DNA of 64,000 nt from JBMNCQ01 sp049366715 (GCA_049366715.1 JBMNCQ010000052.1:62001-126000); one strand, 5' to 3'. Counted from the first letter of the stretch, positions 34,695-44,032 are shown. Notes: generated from the letters alone by a model not told the origin. Numbers and translations are program-made.

Positions 34695-34716
34695 TGAACA
34701 ATAATTCATATGTTCA
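34695..34716 (-). promoter_or_regulatory. ArsR/SmtB-type operator in front of cadA
   Basis: TGAACA (34695) and TGTTCA (34711) form an inverted repeat with an internal TTCATA, resembling the 12-2-12 operators of CadC/SmtB. It lies just upstream of the cadA-type start codon. The CadC-like regulator at 30.5 kb is the natural candidate repressor. Confidence 0.6.
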
Positions 34717-34862
34717 ATTATAATTCTAATACTATTTCTTCCGGATGTAAATAGGCAATTTTCAAGACCGGATATGACCGCAGTTCTAGGGGATAAGGGA
34801 AAAACATCATAAAAGAAGAGGATCACTTCAGACCCTCTTCTTGGTTGACCATAATTATCCGG

Positions 34863-35093
34863 CTATTTCTTTATTCGCAATAATGATACTCCTGCCAGCA
34901 GATTATCCCCCGCTTCTTTACTTTTAACCTTAAAATGCCGGTATAATTCACTTAAAAAATTTTCTATTATTTGCGCCGTTAATTGTTTGTTTTGAGGGGA
35001 ATCTTTTCTGAATTGTAATATTTCATCCAAAATATTTTTCAGTTCTTGTAAAATATTATTTATCCTGACTTCAATATCTTTTATTTGTTCCAA
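34863..35093 (-). CDS. Small helical protein, function unknown
   Basis: A 76-residue, mostly alpha-helical, charged protein (VRINNILQELKNILDEILQFRK). It starts at a TTG preceded by AGGAGGACCGCTTTT. It follows the ferritin-like/membrane gene by 16 bp and is likely co-transcribed. No family is recognised; coiled-coil association with a partner is possible. Confidence 0.5.
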   Translation of the reverse strand: MEQIKDIEVRINNILQELKNILDEILQFRKDSPQNKQLTAQIIENFLSELYRHFKVKSKEAGDNLLAGVSLLRIKK

Positions 35094-35109
35094 AAAGCGG
35101 TCCTCCTAA

Positions 35110-35775
35110 TTATTCTTTCTTAATCTCCTCATCAATTTCCTTTTTAAAATTTTCAAACTGGGCTTCGGCAATAATATCTTCAACATCTTCCCTGATCCCC
35201 GCAACCAGATCCTGGGCCTGCTCCGAAATACCCATTACTCCCTTGGTGGTATTCGCTAAAATATTTTTTAACTTTTTCTTCGCCCCGGGTAGTATCAGGA
35301 GTGCTAACAACCCTGCTCCCGCCCCAATTAAAAGATTCCGGTTCTCCGGTGAGGACCAAAAGTCTTCTACGCTCCTGCCCAGGGAAAAGGCCGCACCATA
35401 AGACCCATCCATGCCGTTTAAGGCTTTAAAAGCCTCCGTCTGGTGCCTCCGCTCGTCCATAATAATTTTTCGCAAAATCCTGCGCACATTAGGATCCTGG
35501 ACATTACGCAAATCATTTAAATGAGAGTTTATCTTTTGTTCTTCTCTCTCCATAATTCTCCGCAGGCTCTCATAGGCATACGGATCATACCTGCGGCTAA
35601 ACCTGCCGGGCCGCACTTTTTTCCTGCCCGGCATCCCCTCCCCCGCATAGCCGGGATGATACGGATCATTCATTTCTAACAATAATTCATCTTTGAGCTG
35701 TTCCTTCATATTTTCCCAGTTCTGCGGGAAATGATAATCATTATTTTTTCCCCGGTTCTCTTTTTGTTGCTGCAT
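35110..35775 (-). CDS. Protein with ferritin-like-type helical segment and membrane anchor
   Basis: A 221-residue protein. The N-terminal 90 residues are polar. Residues about 70-105 (MEREEQKINSHLNDLRNVQ and IIMDERRHQTEAFKAL) carry the E-x6-H and E-x2-H patterns of ferritin-like helices. A single glycine-rich hydrophobic segment (NLLIGAGAGLLALLILPGAKK) follows, then an acidic amphipathic tail. The ATG follows GCTGAGGAGGTAAAGT. It is divergent to the 35.9-kb gene, which shares the hydrophobic-plus-basic pattern. The family is not known to me. Confidence 0.55.
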   Translation of the reverse strand: MQQQKENRGKNNDYHFPQNWENMKEQLKDELLLEMNDPYHPGYAGEGMPGRKKVRPGRFSRRYDPYAYESLRRIMEREEQKINSHLNDLRNVQDPNVRRILRKIIMDERRHQTEAFKALNGMDGSYGAAFSLGRSVEDFWSSPENRNLLIGAGAGLLALLILPGAKKKLKNILANTTKGVMGISEQAQDLVAGIREDVEDIIAEAQFENFKKEIDEEIKKE

Positions 35776-35931
35776 ACTTTACCTCCTCAGCTGTTTTCAT
35801 TATTCTTCCTTTTATTAACAATTTTATTCTTAATATGTATTAATTCCCATTTTGCTATTTTTTAGCATTAATTTAACAGTGGTATAACCTTTCCTTTATG
35901 ACACATACTAATTTGCAAGGAGGTGATAATT

Positions 35932-36369
35932 TTGAATCTAATCAAAACAGGGATGCGGATGATTTATGGAACATCACCCCTTGGACTAGTCGCTATCGGA
36001 GGATTGCTGGCCATCACTTTAGCCCCTACTGCTAAAAAAACAGCCCGTAAAACAGCAGTTCTAGCCGCCAAGGGAGCCTTAGCCGTCGCCGGAGCTTCAA
36101 ATAAAGTTCTCAGCAACGTCAGAGAAAACTTAAGCACCATTGTGGAAGAAGCCGGTGCCAATAAAGAAAGTACAACTGCTTACGAAGATATGAAAAACCG
36201 GATACGGATCAGAAAAAGAGCTCTTGCTGTCGGAGCAACAAAAGGTGTAATAAAGGTCACCAATAAAGTAAACGAAGCCAGAGATAATATAAATTCACAT
36301 GTGAATGATTTGATCCAGGAAGCACAAAACACGAGTACCACACCAGAGCAGAAACAAGAAACATATTAA
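35932..36369 (+). CDS. Membrane-associated helical protein (YtxH/DUF5132-like pattern)
   Basis: A 145-residue protein starting at TTG (35932), with an excellent AAGGAGGTGATAATT upstream. An N-terminal membrane segment (GLVAIGGLLAITLAP) is followed by basic and alanine-rich amphipathic helices. Its pattern resembles small membrane proteins found beside very large P-type ATPases in Clostridia. It is divergent from the ferritin-like gene, and the two may share a regulatory region (35776-35931). A hairpin follows the stop. Confidence 0.55.
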   Translation: MNLIKTGMRMIYGTSPLGLVAIGGLLAITLAPTAKKTARKTAVLAAKGALAVAGASNKVLSNVRENLSTIVEEAGANKESTTAYEDMKNRIRIRKRALAVGATKGVIKVTNKVNEARDNINSHVNDLIQEAQNTSTTPEQKQETY

Positions 36370-36372
36370 TGC

Positions 36373-36397
36373 AAACCTGACTGCCTTGGTCAGGTTT
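36373..36397 (+). terminator. Hairpin after the 35.9-kb gene
   Basis: AAACCTGAC/GTCAGGTTT, a 9-bp stem, begins 4 bp after the stop. It is followed by ATGTTAATAG, a weak T run. Confidence 0.55.
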
Positions 36398-36642
36398 ATG
36401 TTAATAGCCACCACTACCGTATTCAGCAATTTTTGAAATTTCCCAATAATATTTACGATGAGCATTTTGCAAAATAACTTTTTTAAAAAAGATAAAAAAG
36501 TAATATTACTAATCTTACTTAACATTTTTATAAAAAGCATTCTAAAAATATTATTCAAAAGCCATTTTGTAAGCATCTTAATTGAGACCAACCTAAAAAT
36601 CCAGACAGGACACAAATTTATTTTAAAATTTAAATTAATCTA

Positions 36643-36918
36643 CTATGCAGCTTTTGAAGATATTGTTTTAGTATTCTTACCGCCAGTACCGATGCCAAAA
36701 GCGTTAATAAAAGCATAAGTAGTTACTTTATGAATACCACCTAAGTGGAGATCATTAGTAGTTAGATATTCTTTTAATCTAGAATTACATCTTTCAACAG
36801 AAGTCCTCTGCTTATAAAGTTCATTCCATCCTTTGCTTTCACGATGGGGCATGGAAAATCTCCTAGGATCATCGGATGCTTTTACCTTAACTGCAGCTAA
36901 AATATATAAAACCTGGCC
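36643..36918 (-). pseudogene. Transposase remnant (C-terminal fragment)
   Basis: An open frame from about 36918 (after an in-frame stop) to 36643. It contains the DDE-transposase-type stretch WNELYKQRTSVERCNSRLKE, the E-x6-R region near the end of IS4/IS1182-like enzymes. Upstream in-frame sequence adds VKASDDPRRFSMPHRES. No ribosome site or N-terminal catalytic part is present. It is a decayed insertion-sequence fragment next to AT-rich sequence (36400-36640) that holds no gene. Confidence 0.7.
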
Positions 36919-36941
36919 CTAGATAATCTAAAGCCAGGTTT
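36908..36941 (-). terminator. Terminator of the 37.0-kb membrane gene
   Basis: AAACCTGGC and GCCAGGTTT form a 9-bp stem with a 16-nt loop, followed on the minus strand by TATATATTTT. It lies 27 bp past the stop and its loop region overlaps the start of the transposase remnant. Confidence 0.7.
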
Positions 36942-36967
36942 AGTAATTTCATGAACTAGTATTATTC

Positions 36968-37426
36968 TTATTTTGGTGATTTTTTAAATCTTACTATAAC
37001 CAAAGAAAAGCATATAACCCAGGAGATATACATTAATAACGTAACAAAGTTGAAATAAACTGTATTGTTGAATATGGTGATACCTTGGATTTTAAAAAGC
37101 ACCTCTTGGTAGTCAAAATACTGTGATAACTGATCCTGAATAAAATAGAAGTGGTTGACCTGATGATAATATCCCCATATACTGTATGCTAGACTTACAG
37201 GAATTGCAATAATTGTCCACATCCAATGAGGTGTTAAGCTTTTGATGTACCTATGAAGAAGATATGCAGAATATCCGGCAATCGGGAGTAGTACAGCAAT
37301 CACCGCAAGCGCAGGATTTCCATTTCCTGAGTTGATATTATACTTCTTTATTGTGTAGACATCTATGAGACTCACTAATACTACCATTGCCATTAAACTC
37401 AAGACCATCTTTAATTTATCACTCAT
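36968..37426 (-). CDS. Small integral membrane protein, unknown function
   Basis: A 152-residue protein with four hydrophobic segments. They include MVLSLMAMVVLVSLIDVYTI, ALAVIAVLLPIAGYSAYLL, MWTIIAIPVSLAYSIWGYY and FVTLLMYISWVICFSLVIV. The chosen ATG (37426) has GGGTGGTAAAT upstream. It starts 32 bp downstream of the C39-like gene and may be co-expressed, perhaps as an immunity or export helper (speculative). No family is recognised. Confidence 0.5.
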   Translation of the reverse strand: MSDKLKMVLSLMAMVVLVSLIDVYTIKKYNINSGNGNPALAVIAVLLPIAGYSAYLLHRYIKSLTPHWMWTIIAIPVSLAYSIWGYYHQVNHFYFIQDQLSQYFDYQEVLFKIQGITIFNNTVYFNFVTLLMYISWVICFSLVIVRFKKSPK

Positions 37427-37457
37427 ATTTACCACCCACTACTACTTTACCACCTTT

Positions 37458-38156
37458 TTACCAAGTTTGGTAGTATGAAGCAATCATTGTCATATCATTC
37501 TCATTTACAACCCAGGAGAAATAGTGAGTACCCGTGTTACTAGAACCACCATCCGGATCTTTTATAGCTGCATAAGTCTCTTCGCCCTCATAATATGTGC
37601 CTAATCCACAGACAAAGTGATAACTACTATATGCATTAGGATTTGAGGTAATATCGAATCGTAAGGCAACTGGTCTACCTCTATTTATGGCAGTTTCATA
37701 TGTTGGCCAGTTATTTCTGCAAGAGAAAGTTAATCTAGCCCAAGCATCTGCGTAATTGTGGTTTAAGTGCGTGTCCATTCCATAGCCATAGTTGTTTGCT
37801 GTGGTACCTACAGGAGTGCTCCCCATTTCAGTATAAAGATGATTGATAAGGGCAGCATTTCCTCCGTAGTAAGAAGAGTTCCTGATATTATATCCTTGGT
37901 TTGCCCAATAGTTCGTGATCATCGCCCCTGTTGTAGGTCCGCAGGAGGATGAAGGCCAAGTTACTCCGGACATACGTTGATAAAGTCTTGTTACCGGTAA
38001 TAAAGTGGAATATGCAACAGCCATTGCTTCATTTGATTTATCTGGAGACAAAAGCAGTTCCCACGATTTTTTAAATTTTGTGGGGTCTTTAGGGAGTTCT
38101 TTTGCCTTACCCTTAAAAGCCTGAATATTTTCTGCAAATTCATAACATTTTTGCAT
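37458..38156 (-). CDS. C39-like (papain-fold) peptidase-like protein, possibly 5'-truncated
   Basis: A 232-residue protein whose C-terminal 170 residues match the peptidase C39-like (C39_2) pattern. The cysteine is in SSSCGPTTGAMI, the histidine in SSYHFVCGLG and the aspartate in IKDPDGG. Such domains are usually secreted, yet no signal peptide is present and the ATG has no ribosome site. The frame starts abruptly after non-coding sequence. It may therefore be a 5'-truncated or decayed gene. The membrane protein downstream and the transposase remnant fit a rearranged locus. Confidence 0.55.
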   Translation of the reverse strand: MQKCYEFAENIQAFKGKAKELPKDPTKFKKSWELLLSPDKSNEAMAVAYSTLLPVTRLYQRMSGVTWPSSSCGPTTGAMITNYWANQGYNIRNSSYYGGNAALINHLYTEMGSTPVGTTANNYGYGMDTHLNHNYADAWARLTFSCRNNWPTYETAINRGRPVALRFDITSNPNAYSSYHFVCGLGTYYEGEETYAAIKDPDGGSSNTGTHYFSWVVNENDMTMIASYYQTW

Positions 38157-38239
38157 ACGGTTCTAAATCTGGCACCCGGCTTCTATGGGCTTCAAACCCG
38201 CTATTTTAAAGGCTTTAAAATTATGCAAAATGCTCGTGA

Positions 38240-38279
38240 TATAAAAAAAGACTGGCGCACCAGTCTTTTTTTATATCAC
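38240..38279. terminator. Strong bidirectional terminator at the end of the double P-type ATPase gene
   Basis: GATATAAAAAAAGACTGG and CCAGTCTTTTTTTATATC form an 18-bp stem with a 4-nt loop. The ATPase stop codon (TAA at 38271-38273) is inside the 3' arm. Confidence 0.85.
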
Positions 38280-41200
38280 GCTGTGATCAAGAACTGCCAC
38301 CGCAGCCGAAATTCCGAACAAGAACAGCCATTCCAGGACGTTAAGAGGCACCAGCTGGAAGATGCTGTTAAAAGGACTTAGATAAATACTGCAGAGGTAG
38401 ATGCCTAAAGAAGAGAGCCCGGCAAACAGCAGCAGATTATTTTTATTGTTCTGCTGAACTCCTTGCTCGATACCTTTATGGGTATCGAAAAGATGCCAGA
38501 ATTGACTTAGGATCAAAGAAGACATGCCCAAAGTCCTGGCCTTGGCTAAACCTCCCCGCAGATTACCCCGCCAGTATGCCCCCAGAGCTCCTAAGCCCAT
38601 CAGCATTCCCCGGCGCAGGATTTTCCGGCCTAAGCCTTTGGCAAAAATACTTTCCCGAGGGTCCCGGGGGGGCTGTTTCATCAACCCCCGGCCCGGTTCC
38701 TGCGAAACCAGGGCAATGGCCGGCAAGCCGTCTCCTAAGAAATTTAGCCATAAAAGTTGAATGGGTGTTAAAGGCAGCGGCTGACCTAATAAAGTTGCCG
38801 CAGCCATTAAAATAACCTCACCGGCATTTGTGCCGACCAGGTAGCGTACCGATTTTTTGATGTTAAAAAATATATTTCTGCCCTCTTCCATGGAACTGAC
38901 AATCGTAGCAAAGTTATCGTCAAGGAGCACCAATGAAGCAGCATCCCTGGCTACATCCGTCCCCCCCTGCCCCATGGCAATTCCGATATCGGCAGCCTTA
39001 ATAGCCGGTGCATCATTCACACCATCCCCCGTCATAGCCACAATATGCCCAGCATTTTGCAAAGCCTTCACGATTCTCAGCTTTTGAACAGGTGCTGTGC
39101 GGGCAAATACCGTAACCTCACCAATAAGCTCCGCTAAGTCCGCATCATTTAAACTATCCACCTTTTCTCCGGTCAGCATAAGATTCCCTTCCCGGTATAT
39201 TCCCAGCTCCCGGGCCATGGTTACGGCTGTGTAGGGATGATCACCGGTGATCATTACTACTTTAACTCCGGCACTATGACAGCGGGCCACGGCATTTTTT
39301 GCTTCCGGACGGATTTGATCTCTTAACCCGATCATTCCTGCGAAAATAAGCTTATTATCCTCATTTTGATTACCGGTAGTATTGTAGCAATAGGCAACGG
39401 CTATTACTCTTAAGGCTTTATTCCCCATTACGGCGGCTGCTTTCAGTACTTTACTTCTTGCCTGCTCACCCCAGGCTTCAATCCTGCCGTCCTGACAAAA
39501 GTACCGGCATTTAGCTAGGATTGTTTCCGGTGCTCCTTTGACCACACAAACCTCCTGTCCGTTGTCATCACAATACAAACTCATCATTTTGCTCTCAGAA
39601 TCAAAGGGGACCTCTTTGATTGCCGGGAATTCTTTTATCAGTTCTTTTTTAAAAAGTCCTGATGCTGAGCCGGCGCTAATGATGGCCGCATCTGTCGGGT
39701 CTCCCCAAATTTTTGTTGACCCCGTTTCCGCCGGGTCAATTGAGTTACAAAGTAATCCCAAAGTGAGCACACGCTCTACTTCCGGATTTTTTTCAAAACC
39801 GGAAGGGCTGAAACGCGGGTACCAGCGGCCGGAAGTATAAATGACTTCTGCCGCTAATTGATTTTTCGTGAGAGTTCCTGTTTTATCACAGCAAACTACC
39901 GTTGTAGCACCCAGAGTTTCTAAGGCCGGCAGTTTCCTGACCACAACATTCTTTTTGACCATCCGCTGAACACCTAAAGCCATGGCAATGATTACGATAA
40001 CGGATAAGCCCTCCGGTATGGCTGCTACAAGCAAAGTTACGGCAGTCATAAACATATCCAGGAGATTCCGTCCTCTTAAGACACCACCCGCTGCAATTAA
40101 AGCAGCAATCAAGATACAGACTTGAGCAACCATTTTACCCAGCTCATCCATCCTGCGCTTAATCGGTATCTCTTGTTCTTTTACTCCTGCCATTTGTAAA
40201 GCAATTTTACCTACTTCCGTCTTAAAGCCTGTCGCAGTTACCACAGCTTTCCCTTTGCCTTTGAGGATAAGTGTGCCGGCATAAATCATATTTTTTCTTT
40301 CTGCCAGCGGCTGCTTATGGAGAATAGGATTCGTGTCTTTAAATACTGAGCTGTTTTCCCCCGTTAAAATGGATTCATCCGCCAACAAACTATCCGCATC
40401 TAAAAGACGGGCATCGGCAGGCGCTTTATCCCCCGCCTCCAGGAGAATGATATCCCCCGGTACCAGTTGCTCCACGGAGATCTTTAAAGAAATACCGTCC
40501 CTGATTACCCGGGCGGTAGCGCTGGTTAATTTGCTTAAGCTCTCGGTGTCCTTCTCCGCTTTTATCTCCTGCAACACACCGACCATCGTATTGACGACCA
40601 AGATAGCTAACGTCGCTGCCACATTTGCTTTACGCCCGAAAAAGAGAGAAATTAAAGCAGTGCCCAGCAGTAATTTAACCATAAAGTCATCAAATTGTTT
40701 TAAAAAAAACCTCCACCAGGGAGTTCTTCTTGTGCGTTCAATAATATTCAGGCCATAAACCTCCCTGAGTTTTGCACTTACCCCCGGTGTCAGACCCTTT
40801 TCATTATGACTATGTAACAATTGAAGGACTTTATTTTTAGGAATATTATACCAGTCCCGTCCCGGATAATCCCCCAGCTGAACAGCTGCACTCACTTCTT
40901 TTAAAGCCCTCTTGATTTCTCCGGAGCTTAGCTGTTTAGCTTTTGTTTTGCGCCTGCCTATGCGGGACGAATTCAAAAACAAACCGATCGTACCTAAGTT
41001 TTGCAGAAGGGATGCTTTAAAGGGGGTTAACCGATTACCGGCAGCAAGGGCTAACCCCAGGGAATTTAAACTTTTAACTAAAAACATATTCTGGTCGGTA
41101 ATCAAACGGGTATGTTTGTTTAGCTCAATAAAATCGGGGATTTTCGTTAAATCGTTATCGGGCAGGACTACTCCTGCGGCAGCTACGCCGCCGGGGTTTT

Positions 41201-43103
41201 TTCTGCCGTTTAAAGCAAAGCTTAAATCAGCCTGAATAAGTGCCCCGCTGTCATTGGCTCCGTCTCCGACCATGGCAACCCTGTGCCCCTGGGTCTGAAA
41301 CTCCTGAATAAGTCTGACTTTATCTTCCGGACCGGTCTTCGTGTATATCTCGCTAATCCCCAGCTCAGTGCCGATGACCAGGGCCGGTTCTTCCCTGTCC
41401 CCCGTTAAAAGAGCCAGATCTTTAATACCTGAATTTCGCAGGCGTTCTATGCTGGCTTTAACTCCAGGATTTAACACTTCCTTAATGCCTACCAGGCCAA
41501 TAATTTTATTTCCATAGGCTACAAAAAGAACTCCTAAATCCTGGTGTCTGAAACGGGTGGCCAAAAGTTCGGCCCGTTCTTCCACTGCCAAACCCTCCGC
41601 TGCCAGGAACTCTTTACTGCCCAGGATAATTTTTTGACCATGCAGATAACCTTGCACACCATAGCCGGGAACTACTTCTCCCTTTAAAGACCTGACCGGT
41701 ATTTTTTCCTGTTTCGCTTTTTTTACTAAAATTTTAGCCAGAGGATGAGACAGGTTTTTTTCAATGCCGGCTACTAAGGCCAGCACGTCTGCTTTACTAA
41801 ACACCTTATCTAGAGCAACTACATCCATGTCCTTTGCAGTAACATGGGTTAACGTGCCTGTTTTATCAAAACAGATTTTATCAATTTCAGCCGATTTTTC
41901 AAGGAGATTAGCCGATTTAACTAAAATTCCCTGTTTTGATATTTTCCGCAAAGCTTTGCTTAAGGGAGCGGATCTGGCCAGATGCAGATTACCGGGATTA
42001 CCCATTAAAAGGACCGCCAGGCTCAACCCCCGGTTTTTCCTCGTGATTAAGCTTAAGACGGCTAATAATAAAGCAACATTTGCCAAGCTGCGGCCGCTTT
42101 TATCAATTTGCCGTTCAATTTCATGGTTAAGGGGCTGATTAAACCTGTTTAAGCCGGCCAGGGTTGTACCGGAACCCAAAAACTCTGCTTTTACTAAAAC
42201 ATGGCCGTCCTCAACAATAGTTCCGGCATATGCTTTATCTCCCTGCTCTTTCAAAATTAATTTGGAATCACCGGAAAGCATTCCTTCATAAACCAATCCG
42301 CTGCCTTGTACTACCTTCCCGTCGACAGGAATGACCTCACCGTGCCGCAAAGAAAGGGTCATGCCGGGCAGAATTTCCGCAGGCCGTTTGGGGATCTCTG
42401 CACCGTCAATCAGTACCCGGGAGCTTACTTCATAATCCTCGGTCATTTCCGCAATTTGCCTGCGGCAGTTAAGTAGTGTTTTATTTTGCAGTAAATCATT
42501 CAGATAACTAAACCAAATGACCAGCAAACCCGGCAGACTTTCCCGCATTAATCCCAGAGCTAAGCCCGCGCTGCCTAAGATCAGGGGATAATTCATAATT
42601 TTACCTTCTTGAGTTGCTTTATCCAACCCTTTTCTAAACAAAGGATATCCTGCAAGAATCGTACAGACAGAGGAAAGACTTAAAAGGAGCAGAGAATCGG
42701 CCCAGGAACTTTTCCCCCGGGAAATCCGTTTGATAAGAACCAGCATAATCGCAGCACTTGTTAAAAGAAAACTGCGGATCTTGGTATAATAGGCTTGTTC
42801 TAAGGAAACCTCTTCCGCAATGGTCTTTTGCTGTTGATTTTCAGCGAAGCGATAACTGTACTTACGGGCTTTTAATAAGACGAGTTCTACTTCTTCCAGG
42901 GAAATTTCTTTGGAGTTAAAGAATATTAGGGCCCGCCCGGTCCTGTAATTTACTTTGATCCCTTTAATACCTTTAATGCGCCGAACAAATCTTTCCATTA
43001 ATTTTGCTCTTAGAGGCTGCCCTTTTATTCCCGGGATCTTGATCCGTATCCTTCCCGGCAGATAAAAAATCAGCCACTTAGTTGCAGAACCTTTGATCTG
43101 CAA
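38271..43103 (-). CDS. Giant double P-type ATPase (fused P1B-like and P2-like halves)
   Basis: A 1610-residue fusion. Residues about 1-80 form an HMA-like module without the CxxC pair. The first ATPase half (about 130-740) keeps DKTGTLTH, SHPLA, LLTGDRE and VGDGANDSGAL. However, CPC is replaced by GNPGN, and TGES reads SGDS. The second half (about 760-1590) is a P2/Ca-type pump with TGEN, IPEGLSV, CDKTGTLTKN, KGAPE, TGDHPYTA and GDGVNDAPAIKAADIG intact. Mycobacterial CtpH/CtpI-type ATPases of about 1600 residues have a similar plan (recall). Starts at TTG with AGAGGTGGTTGGTTA upstream. The transported ion is unknown. Confidence 0.88.
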   Translation of the reverse strand: MQIKGSATKWLIFYLPGRIRIKIPGIKGQPLRAKLMERFVRRIKGIKGIKVNYRTGRALIFFNSKEISLEEVELVLLKARKYSYRFAENQQQKTIAEEVSLEQAYYTKIRSFLLTSAAIMLVLIKRISRGKSSWADSLLLLSLSSVCTILAGYPLFRKGLDKATQEGKIMNYPLILGSAGLALGLMRESLPGLLVIWFSYLNDLLQNKTLLNCRRQIAEMTEDYEVSSRVLIDGAEIPKRPAEILPGMTLSLRHGEVIPVDGKVVQGSGLVYEGMLSGDSKLILKEQGDKAYAGTIVEDGHVLVKAEFLGSGTTLAGLNRFNQPLNHEIERQIDKSGRSLANVALLLAVLSLITRKNRGLSLAVLLMGNPGNLHLARSAPLSKALRKISKQGILVKSANLLEKSAEIDKICFDKTGTLTHVTAKDMDVVALDKVFSKADVLALVAGIEKNLSHPLAKILVKKAKQEKIPVRSLKGEVVPGYGVQGYLHGQKIILGSKEFLAAEGLAVEERAELLATRFRHQDLGVLFVAYGNKIIGLVGIKEVLNPGVKASIERLRNSGIKDLALLTGDREEPALVIGTELGISEIYTKTGPEDKVRLIQEFQTQGHRVAMVGDGANDSGALIQADLSFALNGRKNPGGVAAAGVVLPDNDLTKIPDFIELNKHTRLITDQNMFLVKSLNSLGLALAAGNRLTPFKASLLQNLGTIGLFLNSSRIGRRKTKAKQLSSGEIKRALKEVSAAVQLGDYPGRDWYNIPKNKVLQLLHSHNEKGLTPGVSAKLREVYGLNIIERTRRTPWWRFFLKQFDDFMVKLLLGTALISLFFGRKANVAATLAILVVNTMVGVLQEIKAEKDTESLSKLTSATARVIRDGISLKISVEQLVPGDIILLEAGDKAPADARLLDADSLLADESILTGENSSVFKDTNPILHKQPLAERKNMIYAGTLILKGKGKAVVTATGFKTEVGKIALQMAGVKEQEIPIKRRMDELGKMVAQVCILIAALIAAGGVLRGRNLLDMFMTAVTLLVAAIPEGLSVIVIIAMALGVQRMVKKNVVVRKLPALETLGATTVVCCDKTGTLTKNQLAAEVIYTSGRWYPRFSPSGFEKNPEVERVLTLGLLCNSIDPAETGSTKIWGDPTDAAIISAGSASGLFKKELIKEFPAIKEVPFDSESKMMSLYCDDNGQEVCVVKGAPETILAKCRYFCQDGRIEAWGEQARSKVLKAAAVMGNKALRVIAVAYCYNTTGNQNEDNKLIFAGMIGLRDQIRPEAKNAVARCHSAGVKVVMITGDHPYTAVTMARELGIYREGNLMLTGEKVDSLNDADLAELIGEVTVFARTAPVQKLRIVKALQNAGHIVAMTGDGVNDAPAIKAADIGIAMGQGGTDVARDAASLVLLDDNFATIVSSMEEGRNIFFNIKKSVRYLVGTNAGEVILMAAATLLGQPLPLTPIQLLWLNFLGDGLPAIALVSQEPGRGLMKQPPRDPRESIFAKGLGRKILRRGMLMGLGALGAYWRGNLRGGLAKARTLGMSSLILSQFWHLFDTHKGIEQGVQQNNKNNLLLFAGLSSLGIYLCSIYLSPFNSIFQLVPLNVLEWLFLFGISAAVAVLDHSVI

Positions 43104-43202
43104 TAACCAACCACCTCTTTCCGGTAAATTTTACTTTCAAGTGGTTAGTATATCCGTAACAAAATAAAAAATCCCTTCATCAAGCAACTTGACAAAGAGA
43201 TT

Positions 43203-43859
43203 TTAAGCGATATGCAAATGGTCACCGACTGATTTCTGGCCATTATCATATAGAAAGTGAATGGTTTGCCGGCGGAGCTGCTGCTTTAGATCATTAAAAT
43301 TATTGTGGACGACTCCCGCCAGATTAGCTGCTACCATAATTTCCAGCTGCTCCAGACGGTATTCTTCCGCAGCTATCTTTCCGGCCAGCAGATCGGTTAT
43401 TTTTAGTTCCTTTAAGACTTTTCTCAGGGGCTTAGGGACCTTAAGCAAGCCCAGGCAGCTATTCATACTTTTTCTTAAATATGAGTCAGCCTTTTCCTTC
43501 AAAAATACAATCCTGTTAATCTCGGCAAGCAGTTCTTCTGTCTGGTTTAGTCCTGTGACCGTGTAATGCCCGTCAAATGTAAGCTTTTTCCGGAGAGTCT
43601 CCTGGATAAATGCTTCATATTCTGTAATAAGTTTAGACAAGTGACGAAAAGCAAAAATTTTGTTGTATATCTTAATTCTTTCCCGGCGGCCGGCCTTTAA
43701 CAATCCCGGGGCCAGTTCGGCAATTTCCTGTTCCTTTGCCCGGAGAAAATTATGACTAAGCTCATCTAACTTCTGCAAGCATTTCTCAACTGCCAGTATT
43801 TCAGTTTCATTTAAAGATTCCCGTGCACTTTGAGGTGAAATTGATTCCTTACAAAACAT
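43203..43859 (-). CDS. Helical protein upstream of the double ATPase
   Basis: With the ATG at 43859 (AGAAGGTGAGTTTA upstream) it has 218 residues. It is almost entirely alpha-helical and charged (VEKCLQKLDELSHNFLRAKEQE; IFAFRHLSKLITEYEAF) with no membrane segment. No family is recognised. It is 99 bp upstream of the double ATPase in the same orientation, so it may be a cytosolic partner. A weak inverted repeat (AAAATCTC.. region, 43165-43205) separates the two. Confidence 0.5.
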   Translation of the reverse strand: MFCKESISPQSARESLNETEILAVEKCLQKLDELSHNFLRAKEQEIAELAPGLLKAGRRERIKIYNKIFAFRHLSKLITEYEAFIQETLRKKLTFDGHYTVTGLNQTEELLAEINRIVFLKEKADSYLRKSMNSCLGLLKVPKPLRKVLKELKITDLLAGKIAAEEYRLEQLEIMVAANLAGVVHNNFNDLKQQLRRQTIHFLYDNGQKSVGDHLHIA

Positions 43860-44032
43860 TAAACTCACCTTCTTTCTAAGGGTTCCTAACTAACACTTAG
43901 CGCTACCCTATACTATTAAACTAGATCCCGCTCCGAAAATCAATAAAATATTTAAAATATAACATATTTTTAACAGAAAAAAGCCTAGGCCGCCCTTTTA
44001 AATACGGTTCCCACCTAATAATTACCGGTAAA

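Noticed and set aside
36458..36718. 86-codon plus-strand lysine/leucine-rich frame
   Set aside because: AT-rich noise opposite the transposase remnant; no start signal.
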